Below are positions 1 to 7,931 of a stretch of DNA of 64,000 bases, piece after piece. The number at the start of each line of letters is the position of its first letter. Positions within the stretch are counted from its first letter, which is position 1. This DNA comes from Micromonospora halotolerans. GTDB taxonomy: Bacteria; Actinomycetota; Actinomycetes; Mycobacteriales; Micromonosporaceae. The stretch is from assembly GCF_032108445.1 (NCBI RefSeq), contig NZ_CP134876.1, positions 1,488,001 through 1,552,000 of the forward strand. The letters are read 5' to 3'. The translations under genes were made by a program, and so were the position numbers. A model generated the notes under the pieces. The model had not been told where the DNA came from. It searched no databases and worked only from the letters and a program-made list of their open reading frames with translations.

Positions 1-1
1 G

Positions 2-1111
2 CGGCACGGCCGCGACCGGGCGCTCGCCATGCAGCGGGCCATGCACTCCACGGTCCGCGAGGTCGGCCGGGTGGTCGCCGCCGAGGGCATCGACTGCGAC
101 TGGACGGCCGGCGGCACCGTGGTGCTGGCCCGCACCGACGTGCAGCTCGGCCGGGCCCGGGCCGCCGTCGCGGAAGCCCGCGAGCACGGGCTCGACGACG
201 CCGACCTGGTGCTGCTCGACGCCGCCGAGGCCGCCGCCCGCTGCCACGCCGACGGGGTACGCGGCGGCACGTACACGCCGCACTGCGCCGCCGTGCACCC
301 GGCGAAGCTGGTCCGGGGCCTGGCCGCGGCGGTGGAACGCCGAGGCGTACGCGTCTTCGAGCGGACCCCGGTGACCGCGCTGCGGCCCGGGGCGGCGGTG
401 ACCCCGGCCGGCGTGGTCCGCGCACCGGTGGTGGTCCGGGCGACCGAGGGCTTCACGCCGGCCCTGCCCGGCCAGCGGCGGGCCGTCGCGCCGGTCTACT
501 CGCTCATGGTGGCCACCGAACCGCTGCCCGCGGCGACCTGGGCGGAGATCGGGCTGGCCGAGCGGGAGACGTTCTCCGACTACCGGCACGTCATCATCTA
601 CGGCCAGCGCACCGCCGACGGCCGGCTCGCCTTCGGTGGGCGGGGCGCCCCCTACCACTACGGCTCCCGGGTCCGCCCCGACTTCGACCGCGAGCCGCGG
701 GTCTTCGCGGCGCTGCGCCGCGTGCTCGGCGAACTCTTCCCGGTGCTGGGCCCGGACGTGCCGGTGACGCACACCTGGGGCGGGCCGCTCGGCGTGGCCC
801 GGGACTGGGCCGCCTCGGTGGGGCTGGACCGGTCGACCGGGCTCGGCTGGGCGGGCGGCTACGTCGGCGACGGCGTCGGCACGAGCAACCTGGCCGGCCG
901 TACCCTGGCCGACCTGATCCGCGGCGAGCAGACCGACCTGACCGCCCTCCCCTGGGTCAACCACCGCTCCCCGCGATGGGAACCGGAACCCCTGCGCTGG
1001 CTCGCGGTCAACGCCGGCCTGAAGGTCATGTTCTCGGCGGACGAAGCGGAACGACGCACCAACCGCCCCTCCCGCCGAGCGAAGGCCTTCTCCCACCTCC
1101 TGGGCCACTAA
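2..1111 (+). CDS. FAD-dependent oxidoreductase, DAO/DadA-like (5' end outside window)
   Basis: The reading frame is already open at base 2, so this is the C-terminal part of a longer gene. The visible protein has the character of the D-amino-acid oxidase/glycine oxidase (DAO) family of flavoenzymes, which oxidise amine substrates with FAD. A stretch reading HPAKLVRGLAAAVERRGV matches the part of DAO proteins that precedes the second half of the FAD fold, and GGYVGDGVGTSNLAGRTLAD near the end is the typical C-terminal FAD-contacting segment. The N-terminal GxGxxG dinucleotide motif must lie upstream and cannot be checked. The first internal ATG (29) is not the true start, because the frame upstream is open and reads as protein. 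The substrate is not predictable from what is visible. Confidence 0.8.
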   Translation, partial: RHGRDRALAMQRAMHSTVREVGRVVAAEGIDCDWTAGGTVVLARTDVQLGRARAAVAEAREHGLDDADLVLLDAAEAAARCHADGVRGGTYTPHCAAVHPAKLVRGLAAAVERRGVRVFERTPVTALRPGAAVTPAGVVRAPVVVRATEGFTPALPGQRRAVAPVYSLMVATEPLPAATWAEIGLAERETFSDYRHVIIYGQRTADGRLAFGGRGAPYHYGSRVRPDFDREPRVFAALRRVLGELFPVLGPDVPVTHTWGGPLGVARDWAASVGLDRSTGLGWAGGYVGDGVGTSNLAGRTLADLIRGEQTDLTALPWVNHRSPRWEPEPLRWLAVNAGLKVMFSADEAERRTNRPSRRAKAFSHLLGH

Positions 1112-1150
1112 CCACCCCACCACCTCCACCTCGCGGCGGCCGTCGGGGTG

Positions 1151-1210
1151 GTTGATCAAGGGGTTTTGGTCAGGTGCGGGGCGGATTTTGACGCAAACTT
1201 CTTGATCAAC
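1151..1210. repeat. Long inverted repeat, GTTGATCAAG type
   Basis: The arms GTTGATCAAG (1151-1160) and CTTGATCAAC (1201-1210) are perfect 10-bp reverse complements. Weaker complementarity continues inward to about 1174 and 1187, so the whole unit can fold as a hairpin of roughly 24 bp with mismatches. It lies between the convergent oxidoreductase and DUF3499 genes. It has no T-tract, so it is either a factor-assisted bidirectional terminator or a REP-like dispersed element. Confidence 0.6.
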
Positions 1211-1237
1211 GCCGGGAGGCGCGGTCGGTGCGGGCCG

Positions 1238-1609
1238 TCAGTGGTTCGGGGGGATTACGCGGAGGTGGCCGCGGCGGCCCTGTTGGTGGGGCTGGGGGGT
1301 CTGGTGGTTGTCGTCCGACGGTGGGCGTGGGGGTGCCGGGCGGGCGGCCTCGCGGACGGCCTCGGCCAGGGCGACCAGGTCGTCCGTGGTGGGCGGCGGG
1401 GGCTCGAACTCGCCCTCGTGACGCACCACGTCCCAGCCACGCGGGGCGGTCAGGTTGCGGGCGTGCGGCTCGCACAGGTCGTACGTGTGCGGCTCGGCGA
1501 ACGCGGCGAGGGGGCCCACCACGGCCGTGGACTCGTTGTAGACATAGGTCAATGTGGCGACCGCTTGCCGGGGGCAGCCGTTACGGGAGCAGCGCCGTGG
1601 TGACCTCAC
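1238..1609 (-). CDS. DUF3499 family protein
   Basis: A 123-residue protein with the hallmarks of the actinobacterial DUF3499 family: an N-terminal CSRNGCPRQAVATLTYVY segment with paired cysteines, the phrase AEPHTYDLCEPHA, then a variable proline-rich tail. The four Cys and two His look like a small metal-binding knuckle, but no function is established. In mycobacteria the homologue (Rv3258c, from memory) sits next to the same metallopeptidase and whiB2, as it does here. The start is GTG at 1609. It has no Shine-Dalgarno but is preceded by a TACCCT box 6 nt upstream, so a leaderless transcript is likely. Confidence 0.85.
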   Translation of the reverse strand: MRSPRRCSRNGCPRQAVATLTYVYNESTAVVGPLAAFAEPHTYDLCEPHARNLTAPRGWDVVRHEGEFEPPPPTTDDLVALAEAVREAARPAPPRPPSDDNHQTPQPHQQGRRGHLRVIPPNH

Positions 1610-1615
1610 GGCGGC

Positions 1616-1621
1616 AGGGTA
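1616..1621 (-). promoter_or_regulatory. Leaderless-type -10 box for DUF3499 gene
   Basis: TACCCT on the minus strand ends 6 nt before the GTG start of the DUF3499 gene. This is the spacing at which transcription would begin at or next to the start codon. The identical hexamer lies in front of the divergent metallopeptidase gene. Confidence 0.55.
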
Positions 1622-1749
1622 TCTCCATTACCGGGTGCGGCGCACCGCTTCGCGTTGCGACACGCCCGTCATGGTGATCACATTCGTCCGATCGGCCGCT
1701 CGGCGCGCCGGGCCGGCGGCGCGACGGCGGGCGGCCCGGGTGCGCGGGC

Positions 1750-1755
1750 TACCCT
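1750..1755 (+). promoter_or_regulatory. Leaderless-type -10 box for metallopeptidase gene
   Basis: TACCCT lies 7 nt before the ATG at 1763, and there is no Shine-Dalgarno in the gap. This matches the TAnnnT geometry of leaderless actinobacterial promoters and supports the chosen start. Confidence 0.55.
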
Positions 1756-1762
1756 GTGCGTC

Positions 1763-2212
1763 ATGACGAGCCCGGAAAACCGCCGCCCCGGCTCCGGCCG
1801 GCGCACCCACCGCGACCGCCACGGGCGGGGCCTGCGGGGGCGGCTGGTGCCGGCCACCGTGCCGCTGGCCCGGACCAAGGCCGAGGTCTTCGACGACCTG
1901 GTGCTGGACACGGTGGAGACGCTCGAACGCCGCTTCGCCAAGGAGCTGGCCGGGGTCGAGTTCGCCGTCGAGGACGTCCCGCCGGACCTGAACGTCTACG
2001 ACTCGGACGTGCTGGAGGACGGCGAGGTGCCGCTCGCCCGCCTGCTGCCCGGTCGCCCGGGCCGCCAGGAGGTGCCGCCGCGGATCGTGCTCTACCGGCG
2101 GCCGCTGGAGTTCCGCGCCATGGACCGCGAGGACCTCGCGGACCTCGTGCACGACGTGATCATCGAGCAGGTGGCGAACCTGCTCGGCGTCGACCCCGAC
2201 GAACTGGCCTGA
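1763..2212 (+). CDS. Small metallopeptidase family protein (zincin-like, DUF1025 type)
   Basis: A 149-residue cytoplasmic protein. The C-terminal half carries the family signature: RIVLYRRPLEFRAMD, then a helix with LADLVHDVIIEQVANLLG. The canonical minimal zincin helix is HExxH, and here the matching stretch reads HDVIIEQVA. The family's usual HEIGHH/HELAHH motif is therefore only partly kept, so catalysis is uncertain. The frame stays open upstream, but ATG 1763 is preferred because conservation begins there and a TACCCT box lies 7 nt before it. It is divergent from DUF3499, the same arrangement as Rv3258c/Rv3259 in M. tuberculosis (recalled). No physiological substrate is known. Confidence 0.75.
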   Translation: MTSPENRRPGSGRRTHRDRHGRGLRGRLVPATVPLARTKAEVFDDLVLDTVETLERRFAKELAGVEFAVEDVPPDLNVYDSDVLEDGEVPLARLLPGRPGRQEVPPRIVLYRRPLEFRAMDREDLADLVHDVIIEQVANLLGVDPDELA

Positions 2213-2239
2213 GCCGGCACCCGCCGACCGTCGCCGCGT

Positions 2240-2263
2240 CCCGGCCGGCCCCCGCCGGCCGGG
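2240..2263. terminator. Bidirectional hairpin between metallopeptidase and whiB genes
   Basis: A perfect 10-bp stem, CCCGGCCGGC (2240-2249) with GCCGGCCGGG (2254-2263), closes a 4-nt C loop. It lies between two convergent genes and has no T-tract, as is common for terminator-like hairpins in very GC-rich actinobacteria. Confidence 0.55.
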
Positions 2264-2314
2264 TCGTCGACCCCGGACCCCGGGCGGCCCCCACCACCCG
2301 GTCCGGTACGCGCG

Positions 2315-2575
2315 TCAGGCGGCTACCCGCCGCTTGAGCTTGCGCCGCTCCCGCTCGGAGAGCCCACCCCAGATCCCGAACCGCTCGTCGTGGCCGAGCG
2401 CGTATTCGAGACACTCCGTCTTCACTTCACACCGCGAGCAGATGCGCTTCGCCTCGCGGGTCGAGCCGCCCTTCTCGGGAAAAAACGCCTCCGGGTCGGT
2501 CTGCGAGCACAGCGCCCGCTCCTGCCACTCCGGCGCGTTTCCGAGCAGGTCGGCCACCTCGAGCTGGCCGTCCAT
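2315..2575 (-). CDS. whiB2: WhiB-family iron-sulfur transcription factor (WhiB2/WhiB type)
   Basis: An 86-residue Wbl protein that would bind a [4Fe-4S] cluster and partner a sigma factor to control sporulation or division genes. All four cluster cysteines are present (C23, C46, C49, C55, with CxxC at 46-49), followed by the GIWGG turn (67-71) and a basic C-terminal tail, SERERRKLKRR, for DNA contact. Length and wording fit the WhiB of Streptomyces and WhiB2/WhmD of mycobacteria rather than WhiB1 or WhiB7. The ATG at 2575 has a strong AAGGAGG six nt upstream. An alternative ATG four bases earlier is out of frame. The long upstream region (2576-3067) carries palindromes, suggesting complex regulation. 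Confidence 0.95.
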   Translation of the reverse strand: MDGQLEVADLLGNAPEWQERALCSQTDPEAFFPEKGGSTREAKRICSRCEVKTECLEYALGHDERFGIWGGLSERERRKLKRRVAA

Positions 2576-3014
2576 CCATTGCCTCCTTGTCGCGCACCGG
2601 CGTCATCGCCGCTGCAACCCCCCACGCGAAAGGCGTGCTTGTTCGTCCGGTCACAATTTGTTGCGTTCCGCGCGAACAACCCCATTCAAATTACACGCGT
2701 GTAATGCGTGCGCCGTCAAGCCAAACTTGATAATGGAGTCGCCCTCCCGACACGTTCCGGACGGCGTGGTGGCCGCCCGACCCTCGCAACCTGCCCTATC
2801 GATTCAGACCCCGGACGAGTAACGCCCTCCCCGGCGAGTTGCCCCAAGTTTTCTGCCGTGGCGCACCCGTGTGGACACCCCCGGCGGCCCCCGGTGGAGG
2901 CTTCCGGCGGGCCGCGCCCGGGCGGTCGTCGTGACACCGTCCAAGATCAGCATTTGTGGGGCACAAGGTTAACCCGACCCGAACGGTACCGCCCGTTGAG
3001 GCCGCAGACGCCGA
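2576..3014. other. Long intergenic region upstream of whiB
   Basis: About 440 bp without a credible gene. Beside the whiB ribosome-binding site it holds a 7-bp inverted pair, TTGTTCG (2639-2645) and CGAACAA (2673-2679), and the 16-bp palindrome at 2690-2705. Bases 2620-2730 are clearly less GC-rich than the surroundings, as expected of a promoter. From 2730 to about 3010 I see no coding signal or repeat. A small RNA or long 5' leader for whiB cannot be excluded. Confidence 0.5.
2690..2705. promoter_or_regulatory. Perfect 16-bp palindrome upstream of whiB, operator candidate
   Basis: ATTACACGCGTGTAAT is its own reverse complement. It sits about 115 bp before the whiB start in a locally AT-rich patch. 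Its half sites TTACAC/GTGTAA resemble those of the developmental repressor BldD (consensus TNACNCWGNGTNA), but the gap between them is 2 bp instead of 1. Binding by BldD, by a TetR/GntR-type factor or by another dimeric regulator is inferred only from symmetry. Confidence 0.5.
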
Positions 3015-3047
3015 CCGCGCCCCGTCCACCATGTGGACGGGGCGCGG
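3015..3047. terminator. Perfect 15-bp hairpin downstream of the 3068-3409 gene
   Basis: CCGCGCCCCGTCCAC (3015-3029) pairs fully with 3033-3047 around a 3-nt loop. It begins about 20 bp past the stop codon of the minus-strand gene at 3068 and is the likely end of that operon's transcript. It has no T-tract. Confidence 0.6.
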
Positions 3048-3067
3048 CCGTGCGGCAGCGTGGATGG

Positions 3068-3409
3068 TCAGTCCACTCCCGGCGGTGAGCTGGCCGGCCA
3101 GACGAATTCGGCGATCACGCCGCCGGTGACCGAGATCGCGCCGGCGGGGGTGGTGTCGTCCCACCAGACGGTATAGAGACCGGCCGGCAGGTCCGGGTAG
3201 ACGGCGCTGTGGAACAGCCCGTCGCGGACGTGCCGCTCCCGTACGGCCGAGTGCGTGCGCGGCTCGTCCCGGTCGGCGCGGCTGATCTCGATCTCGCGGC
3301 CGTGCAGCTCCCGTCCGGTGTGGATGATCAGTGCGCCGGAGTCGCCGCCCAGGTCGAGCACGACGCTGCCGCTCTCCGAGGGGCCGAGGATGTGCTGCTG
3401 GCCGTGCAC
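3068..3409 (-). CDS. Small conserved protein, often annotated 'phospholipase' in actinobacteria
   Basis: A 113-residue beta-rich protein with motifs VVLDLGGDSGALIIHTG, HGREIEIS and YPDLPAGLYTVW. This layout recurs in short actinobacterial proteins that databases label 'phospholipase' without catalytic evidence, and I see no lipase Ser/His motif. It has no signal peptide or membrane segment. The GTG start at 3409 has GGGGAGGG a few bases upstream and follows the DUF4331 stop after 13 bp, so the two genes are probably co-transcribed. Function unknown. A carbohydrate- or lipid-binding fold is possible. Confidence 0.65.
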   Translation of the reverse strand: MHGQQHILGPSESGSVVLDLGGDSGALIIHTGRELHGREIEISRADRDEPRTHSAVRERHVRDGLFHSAVYPDLPAGLYTVWWDDTTPAGAISVTGGVIAEFVWPASSPPGVD

Positions 3410-3422
3410 GTGCCCTCCCCGC

Positions 3423-4820
3423 TCAGGACTTCTTCGCCGGCGGGTTGTTGAACCCGTCGTACGGCGTGCCGAGGAACGGGAAATCGCCCAGGAACGGCGC
3501 GGTCACGTCGGCGGCGCTCAGGCCCGGGGTCACGGCGGTCGCCGCCGCGTCCGGCTTGAACGTCTTGTCGACCAGCGGCACGGTCAGCCCGGCGATGGCC
3601 CGCAGCGCGATGGTCACCACGTCGTCACCCACCCGCCGGCCGTTCGGGAAGCCCGCCAGGTCACCGCCGAGCACCCCGAACCGGTCCGGCTTGGGGCTCG
3701 GCCGGATCGCCGTGTTCAGCCGCAGCATGTCGGCCTGCAGGTCCCCGGTCGTGTTGGCGAAACCGTCGATCAGCCCGGCCGGCACGCCGGTGAGCAGGAT
3801 CGCCACCAGGTCGGCACGCGGCTTCTTCGACTTGTTCAGCGCGTCCAGGCTGGGGAAGACGCCCGGGTAGAGCGCGGGCAGGAGCGCGGCCAGCTCGGGA
3901 TGCTCGACGAACTGGGCGAACCGCTTGTCCTCGGCGGGCGGCAGCGTGTTCCACAGGTCCTTCTTGGACATCGGCACGACGACCTCGTTGAACAGTGGGT
4001 TGCCCAGCCGGGAGACCTGAGTGAAGGGGCCGGCGGCCGTGTCCGCGGCGGCCCGGTCGCCGAGGACACGGACCTGCTGGCGGGAGGCCGTCGTCCAGAC
4101 GCCGATGGTCGAGGCGCGGTCGGCGTAGCCGTACCGGCTGGCCTTGCGCCGGACCTTGGCGAGCGGGACCTGCACGGCGATGCTGTGCACGTTCAACCGG
4201 TCCAGCGCGTTGACCGGCTCACCCTCGGTCTTGAACAGCTTCTTGCCGGCCACGTGCAGCTGCTGAAAGGGGCGCAGCGTGCCGAGGTCGAAGATGGCGC
4301 CCAGGTCGACGAAGAAGCCGTCGGCCCGCTGGCCGGCGAAGACCTTCTCCCCCGTCGACAGCCGGAACGTCGCCTGCCGCACCAGGTCCTGGTATCCGGG
4401 CGTGGACAGCGGTCCCACGTTGCACGGCGGGCAGGGCAACTTGTGCGCCAGCACGCGCTCCCGGCCGTCGGCGATCCGGGTCAACCGGTAGAACTGGCGC
4501 CGGTTCCAGTTCTTGCTGTCCAGCGACTCGATCGGCCCGGTGTTGTAAAGAAAGCTGTTCGGATTCGTGATCTCCGTCGTGAATTCGAAACGATAGGTGA
4601 CGTCGGGATTTCCGTCGCCGTCGTTGTCGACGTGAATCTCGTACCGGACGTCGTCGCCGAACTCGAAGAAGTTGGGGCCGCCGGAGGGGAGCTGCACCGG
4701 CACGTAGTTGGCGATCAACGTGACCGTGTCGGGCTGGCTCGGGCTGACGAACGCGTACAGGTCGGAGCTGTCGGCGACCGGATCCTTGGCTATCTCCGGG
4801 GCCTCACGGTGAGAGGACAT
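3423..4820 (-). CDS. DUF4331 family protein
   Basis: A 465-residue protein matching the DUF4331 family. It opens with MSSHREAPEIAKDPVAD, the very conserved SSHREAP start, followed by DSSDLYAFVSP and a body with DNDGDGNPDVTYRFEF, which could bind calcium. The family is found in actinobacteria and some other soil bacteria, has no assigned reaction, and usually lacks a signal peptide, as here. ATG 4820 was chosen because the family begins at SSHREAP, although the frame extends upstream. It is the central gene of a three-gene minus-strand cluster, after a Tat-signal protein (4912-5193) and before the small 'phospholipase'-type protein. This suggests a shared but unknown function. Confidence 0.85.
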   Translation of the reverse strand: MSSHREAPEIAKDPVADSSDLYAFVSPSQPDTVTLIANYVPVQLPSGGPNFFEFGDDVRYEIHVDNDGDGNPDVTYRFEFTTEITNPNSFLYNTGPIESLDSKNWNRRQFYRLTRIADGRERVLAHKLPCPPCNVGPLSTPGYQDLVRQATFRLSTGEKVFAGQRADGFFVDLGAIFDLGTLRPFQQLHVAGKKLFKTEGEPVNALDRLNVHSIAVQVPLAKVRRKASRYGYADRASTIGVWTTASRQQVRVLGDRAAADTAAGPFTQVSRLGNPLFNEVVVPMSKKDLWNTLPPAEDKRFAQFVEHPELAALLPALYPGVFPSLDALNKSKKPRADLVAILLTGVPAGLIDGFANTTGDLQADMLRLNTAIRPSPKPDRFGVLGGDLAGFPNGRRVGDDVVTIALRAIAGLTVPLVDKTFKPDAAATAVTPGLSAADVTAPFLGDFPFLGTPYDGFNNPPAKKS

Positions 4821-4911
4821 GGCGGACCACACCTTCGTCGGGGGTAACGGAAGTCGGTACCGGCGCCGGGAGCCCGCGCCGGGAGGGCCGCGCCGGGGGC
4901 GCGGGGGGCGG

Positions 4912-5193
4912 TCAGCGCCGGGCGGCGGCGCGGACCAGGCGGTCGGCCAGGCCGCGGTCGCGTACCTGGATCCGGGTCGTGCCGACGAAGACGTCCAGCG
5001 CGCCGGTGGCCGCGTCGCGGAGGTGGACCACGATCGGCTCGTCACGCCGGCCCGCGGAGGGCGCGTTCTGCGCGGCGGACAGGCCCGGCACGGTGAGTGC
5101 GGCGGCGCCCAGGGTGGCGCTCGCGGCGGCGGTCAACGTCTGCCGGCGGGTCAGTCGCGGCCAGGGCCGCCGCTTCGGCTCATCAGTGGTCAT
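4912..5193 (-). CDS. Short Tat-signal protein of unknown function
   Basis: A 93-residue protein with a twin-arginine signal: the n-region ends in RLTRRQTL, followed by a hydrophobic AAASATLGAAALTVPGL and a cleavage region near AQNAPSAG. The short mature part (about 50 residues) contains EPIVVHLRDAATGALDVFVGTTRIQVRD and resembles a small beta sandwich. Small Tat proteins like this often accompany oxidoreductase or DUF4331 loci in actinobacteria. ATG 5193 has GGAAAGG at suitable spacing, and the in-frame extension upstream has no protein character. It lies 91 bp upstream of DUF4331 on the same strand. Function unknown. Confidence 0.65.
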   Translation of the reverse strand: MTTDEPKRRPWPRLTRRQTLTAAASATLGAAALTVPGLSAAQNAPSAGRRDEPIVVHLRDAATGALDVFVGTTRIQVRDRGLADRLVRAAARR

Positions 5194-5270
5194 GGGCAAC
5201 CTTTCCGGGCCGGCGCCGTAGCGCCCACGCTGGACCGGGGCCCGGACGCCGCCGGGTGCCCCGGGCTCGG

Positions 5271-5312
5271 GGATGCCGGCGGCGGTCCTCGCCGCAACCG
5301 CCGCCGGCATCC
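5271..5312. terminator. 16-bp perfect hairpin after fbiC
   Basis: GGATGCCGGCGGCGGT (5271-5286) pairs completely with 5297-5312 around a 10-nt loop. It starts 35 bp past the fbiC stop codon on the minus strand and separates fbiC from the Tat-protein operon that continues in the same direction. Confidence 0.7.
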
Positions 5313-5346
5313 ACTGGTACGGCCGGCGGCGGGGAAAGGTTCGACG

Positions 5347-7854
5347 CTACGCGCCGACGTGACCGTACGCGGTCGTCCGCTTGCGGACCGGTCGGCCCGC
5401 CGCCGCCGCGATCCCCCGGAGCTGCTCCTCGGTGCGGGCCGAGCCGTTGCCCGAGCCGGCCATCCGGGAGATGGTCTCCTCCATGAGGGTGCCGCCCAGG
5501 TCGTTGCAGCCACCCTGGAGCATGGCGACCGTGCCGGCGTCGCCGAGTTTCACCCAGGAGCACTGGATGTTGGCGATGCGGCCGTGCAGCAGCAGCCGCG
5601 CCATCGCGTGCACGACCCGGTTCTCCCGCCAGGTCGGGCCGGGCCGGGCGATGCCGGCCAGGTAGATCGGCGCGTTGGTGTGCACGAACGGCAGCGCCAC
5701 GAACTCGGTGAAGCCGCCCGTGCGGTCCTGCAGGCCGGCCAGCACCCGGAAGTGGGCCAGCCACTGGCCCGGGTGGTCGACGTGGCCGTACATCATGGTG
5801 GAGCTGGACCGGATGCCCAGCTCGTGGGCCGTGCCGACCACCTCGACCCAGGCGGCGGCCGGCAGTTTGCCCTTCGTGAGCACCCAGCGCACCTCGTCGT
5901 CGAGGATCTCGGCGGCGGTGCCCGGGATGGTGTCCAGGCCGGCCTCGCGGAGCTGAAGCAGCCACTCCTTCACGGGCACGCCGGCCTTGGCGGCGGCGGT
6001 GACGATCTCCATCGGGGAGAACGCGTGGACGTGCATCCCCGGCACCCGTGCCTTGATCGCCCGGACGATGTCGGCGTAGCCGGTGACCGGCAGCTTCGGG
6101 TCGATGCCGCCCTGGAGGCAGACCTCGGTGGCGCCGGCCGCCCACGCCTCCTCGGCCCGGTCGGCGACCTGCGCCACGGAGAGCCGGAACGCGTCGGCGT
6201 CGCTCTCCCGCTGCGCGAAGGCGCAGAACCGGCAGCCCACGTAGCAGACGTTGGTGAAGTTGATGTTGCGGTTGACCACGTAGGTGACGTCGTCGCCGAC
6301 CGCGGCCCGCCGCACGTCGTCGGCGATCCGGCACAGCTCGTCCAGCGCCGGCCCGTCCGCGCCGAACAGCGCCAGCGCCTTCGCCTCGTGCGCCGGTTCC
6401 AACAGCGCGGCCGGATCGTCGGCGGCCAGCCGCAGACCGGCACGCAGGTCGGGGTCGCTCGCCACGGCGACCGGCACGGCCACCCTCGCGGCCACCTCCG
6501 ACCAGTCGCCGTAGACGTCGTCGAAGTCGCCGCGCCGGTCCCCGGTCCGCCCGGTGGTGTCGATGGTGACGTGCAGGTCGGTCCGGCCGCCGAACACCTC
6601 CTCCGGCTCCTGCCACGGCCGGCCCACCGGCAGGGCCGCCTCGACGGCCAGCCCGGTCTCCGGGTCGGCCAGGGCGGTGACGTGCGGCAGCAGGCGCGGG
6701 TCGAGCCACGGATCGCCGGCCCGGACGTACTCCGGGTAGACGGTCAGGCGCTCGCGCAGGGTGAAGCCGGCCTGCCCGGTGCGCCGGGCCAACTCGTCCA
6801 GGTGCGGCCAGGGGCGCTCGGGGTTGACGTGGTCCGGGGTGACCGGCGAGACGCCGCCCCAGTCGTCGATGCCGGCGCGCAGCAGCAGGTCGTACTCGCC
6901 CTCGATGAGGTTGGGCGGGGCCTGGATCCGGGCCTTCGGGCCGAGCAGCACCCGCGCCACCGCCACCGTGGCCGCGAGGTCGTGCAGCTCCGCGTCGGGC
7001 ATCCCGCGCATGGCGGTGTCCGGCTTGGCGCGGAAGTTCTGCACGATCACCTCCTGGAGGTGGCCGTACTCCCGGTGCGCCCGGCGGATGGCGAAGAGCG
7101 CGTCGACCCGCTCGGCCCGGGTCTCCCCGATGCCGATCAGCAGGCCGGTGGTGAACGGCACGCCGACCCGGCCGGCGTCGTCGAGCACCCGCAGCCGCAC
7201 CGCCGGCTCCTTGTCCGGCGAGCCGTAGTGCGGGCCGCCGGGCTCCGACCAGAGCCGGGTGGCGGTGGTCTCCAGCATCATGCCCATGCTCGGCGCGACC
7301 GGCTTGAGCCGCTGCAACTCCGACCAGGACAGCACGCCCGGGTTGAGGTGCGGCAGCAGCCCGGTCTCCTCCAGCACCGCCACGGCGCAGGCGCGCAGGT
7401 AGTCGAGGGTGGAGTCGTAGCCCCGCTCGTCCAGCCACCGGCGGGCCGCCGGCCAGCGCTCCTCGGGGCGGTCGCCCAGGGTGAACAGGGCCTCCTTGCA
7501 GCCCTGGGCGGCGCCCTCCCGGGCGATGGCGAGGACCTCGTCCTTCTCCAGGTACGCGGCGGGCAGCCGGTGCGGCACCGTGGCGAAGGTGCAGTAGTGG
7601 CAGCGGTCCCGGCACAGCCGGGTCAGCGGGATGAAGACCTTCTTGGAGAAGGTGACGACGCCCGGGCGGCCGGCCTCCCGCAGCCCGGCGTCGCGGATCT
7701 CCCCGGCGATCCGGAGCAGCTCGTCCAGGGCCGTGCCGCGCGCCGTGAGCAGCGGGCTCGCCTCGGCCACGTCCAGCGCCCGGCCGGTGGCGGCCCGGCC
7801 CAGGGCCCGCCGGACGCTCGCCTCGGTCGGCACGGGCTCGGTGCGATCATCCAT
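5347..7854 (-). CDS. fbiC: FO synthase, fused CofG-CofH radical SAM enzyme
   Basis: An 835-residue bifunctional enzyme making 7,8-didemethyl-8-hydroxy-5-deazariboflavin (FO), the chromophore of F420, from tyrosine and the flavin-pathway diaminouracil. It has two radical-SAM halves. The N-terminal CofG part carries CRDRCHYC (Cys 81, 85, 88), and the C-terminal CofH part carries CYVGCRFC (Cys 537, 541, 544). Each set would hold a [4Fe-4S] cluster. The fused form and its length are typical of actinobacteria, whereas archaea keep the halves separate. ATG 7854 has no Shine-Dalgarno, but a TAGGCT box ends 6 nt upstream, so a leaderless transcript is likely. The rest of the F420 pathway (fbiA-fbiB) lies just beyond one intervening gene. 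Confidence 0.97.
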   Translation of the reverse strand: MDDRTEPVPTEASVRRALGRAATGRALDVAEASPLLTARGTALDELLRIAGEIRDAGLREAGRPGVVTFSKKVFIPLTRLCRDRCHYCTFATVPHRLPAAYLEKDEVLAIAREGAAQGCKEALFTLGDRPEERWPAARRWLDERGYDSTLDYLRACAVAVLEETGLLPHLNPGVLSWSELQRLKPVAPSMGMMLETTATRLWSEPGGPHYGSPDKEPAVRLRVLDDAGRVGVPFTTGLLIGIGETRAERVDALFAIRRAHREYGHLQEVIVQNFRAKPDTAMRGMPDAELHDLAATVAVARVLLGPKARIQAPPNLIEGEYDLLLRAGIDDWGGVSPVTPDHVNPERPWPHLDELARRTGQAGFTLRERLTVYPEYVRAGDPWLDPRLLPHVTALADPETGLAVEAALPVGRPWQEPEEVFGGRTDLHVTIDTTGRTGDRRGDFDDVYGDWSEVAARVAVPVAVASDPDLRAGLRLAADDPAALLEPAHEAKALALFGADGPALDELCRIADDVRRAAVGDDVTYVVNRNINFTNVCYVGCRFCAFAQRESDADAFRLSVAQVADRAEEAWAAGATEVCLQGGIDPKLPVTGYADIVRAIKARVPGMHVHAFSPMEIVTAAAKAGVPVKEWLLQLREAGLDTIPGTAAEILDDEVRWVLTKGKLPAAAWVEVVGTAHELGIRSSSTMMYGHVDHPGQWLAHFRVLAGLQDRTGGFTEFVALPFVHTNAPIYLAGIARPGPTWRENRVVHAMARLLLHGRIANIQCSWVKLGDAGTVAMLQGGCNDLGGTLMEETISRMAGSGNGSARTEEQLRGIAAAAGRPVRKRTTAYGHVGA

Positions 7855-7860
7855 CCGCTC

Positions 7861-7866
7861 AGCCTA
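7861..7866 (-). promoter_or_regulatory. Leaderless-type -10 box for fbiC
   Basis: TAGGCT on the minus strand lies 6 nt before the fbiC ATG. There is no purine-rich ribosome site between it and the start codon. Confidence 0.55.
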
Positions 7867-7883
7867 TGCGCTGGCCGGTCCGG

Positions 7884-7916
7884 ACCCGCCCGCCCCCGAC
7901 GAGGAGGCGGGCGGGT
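7884..7916. terminator. Hairpin between the membrane protein gene and fbiC
   Basis: ACCCGCCCGCC (7884-7894) pairs with GGCGGGCGGGT (7906-7916), an 11-bp perfect stem with an 11-nt loop. It sits just past the stop of the minus-strand gene ending at 7932 and immediately upstream of the fbiC promoter, so it would insulate fbiC from read-through. Confidence 0.6.
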
Positions 7917-7931
7917 GGCCGGGAAAGCGGC

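Noticed and set aside
2708..3088. Open frame of 126 codons upstream of whiB
   Set aside because: No conserved motif, no ribosome-binding site, Arg/Pro-rich translation, and it crosses the perfect hairpin at 3015-3047.
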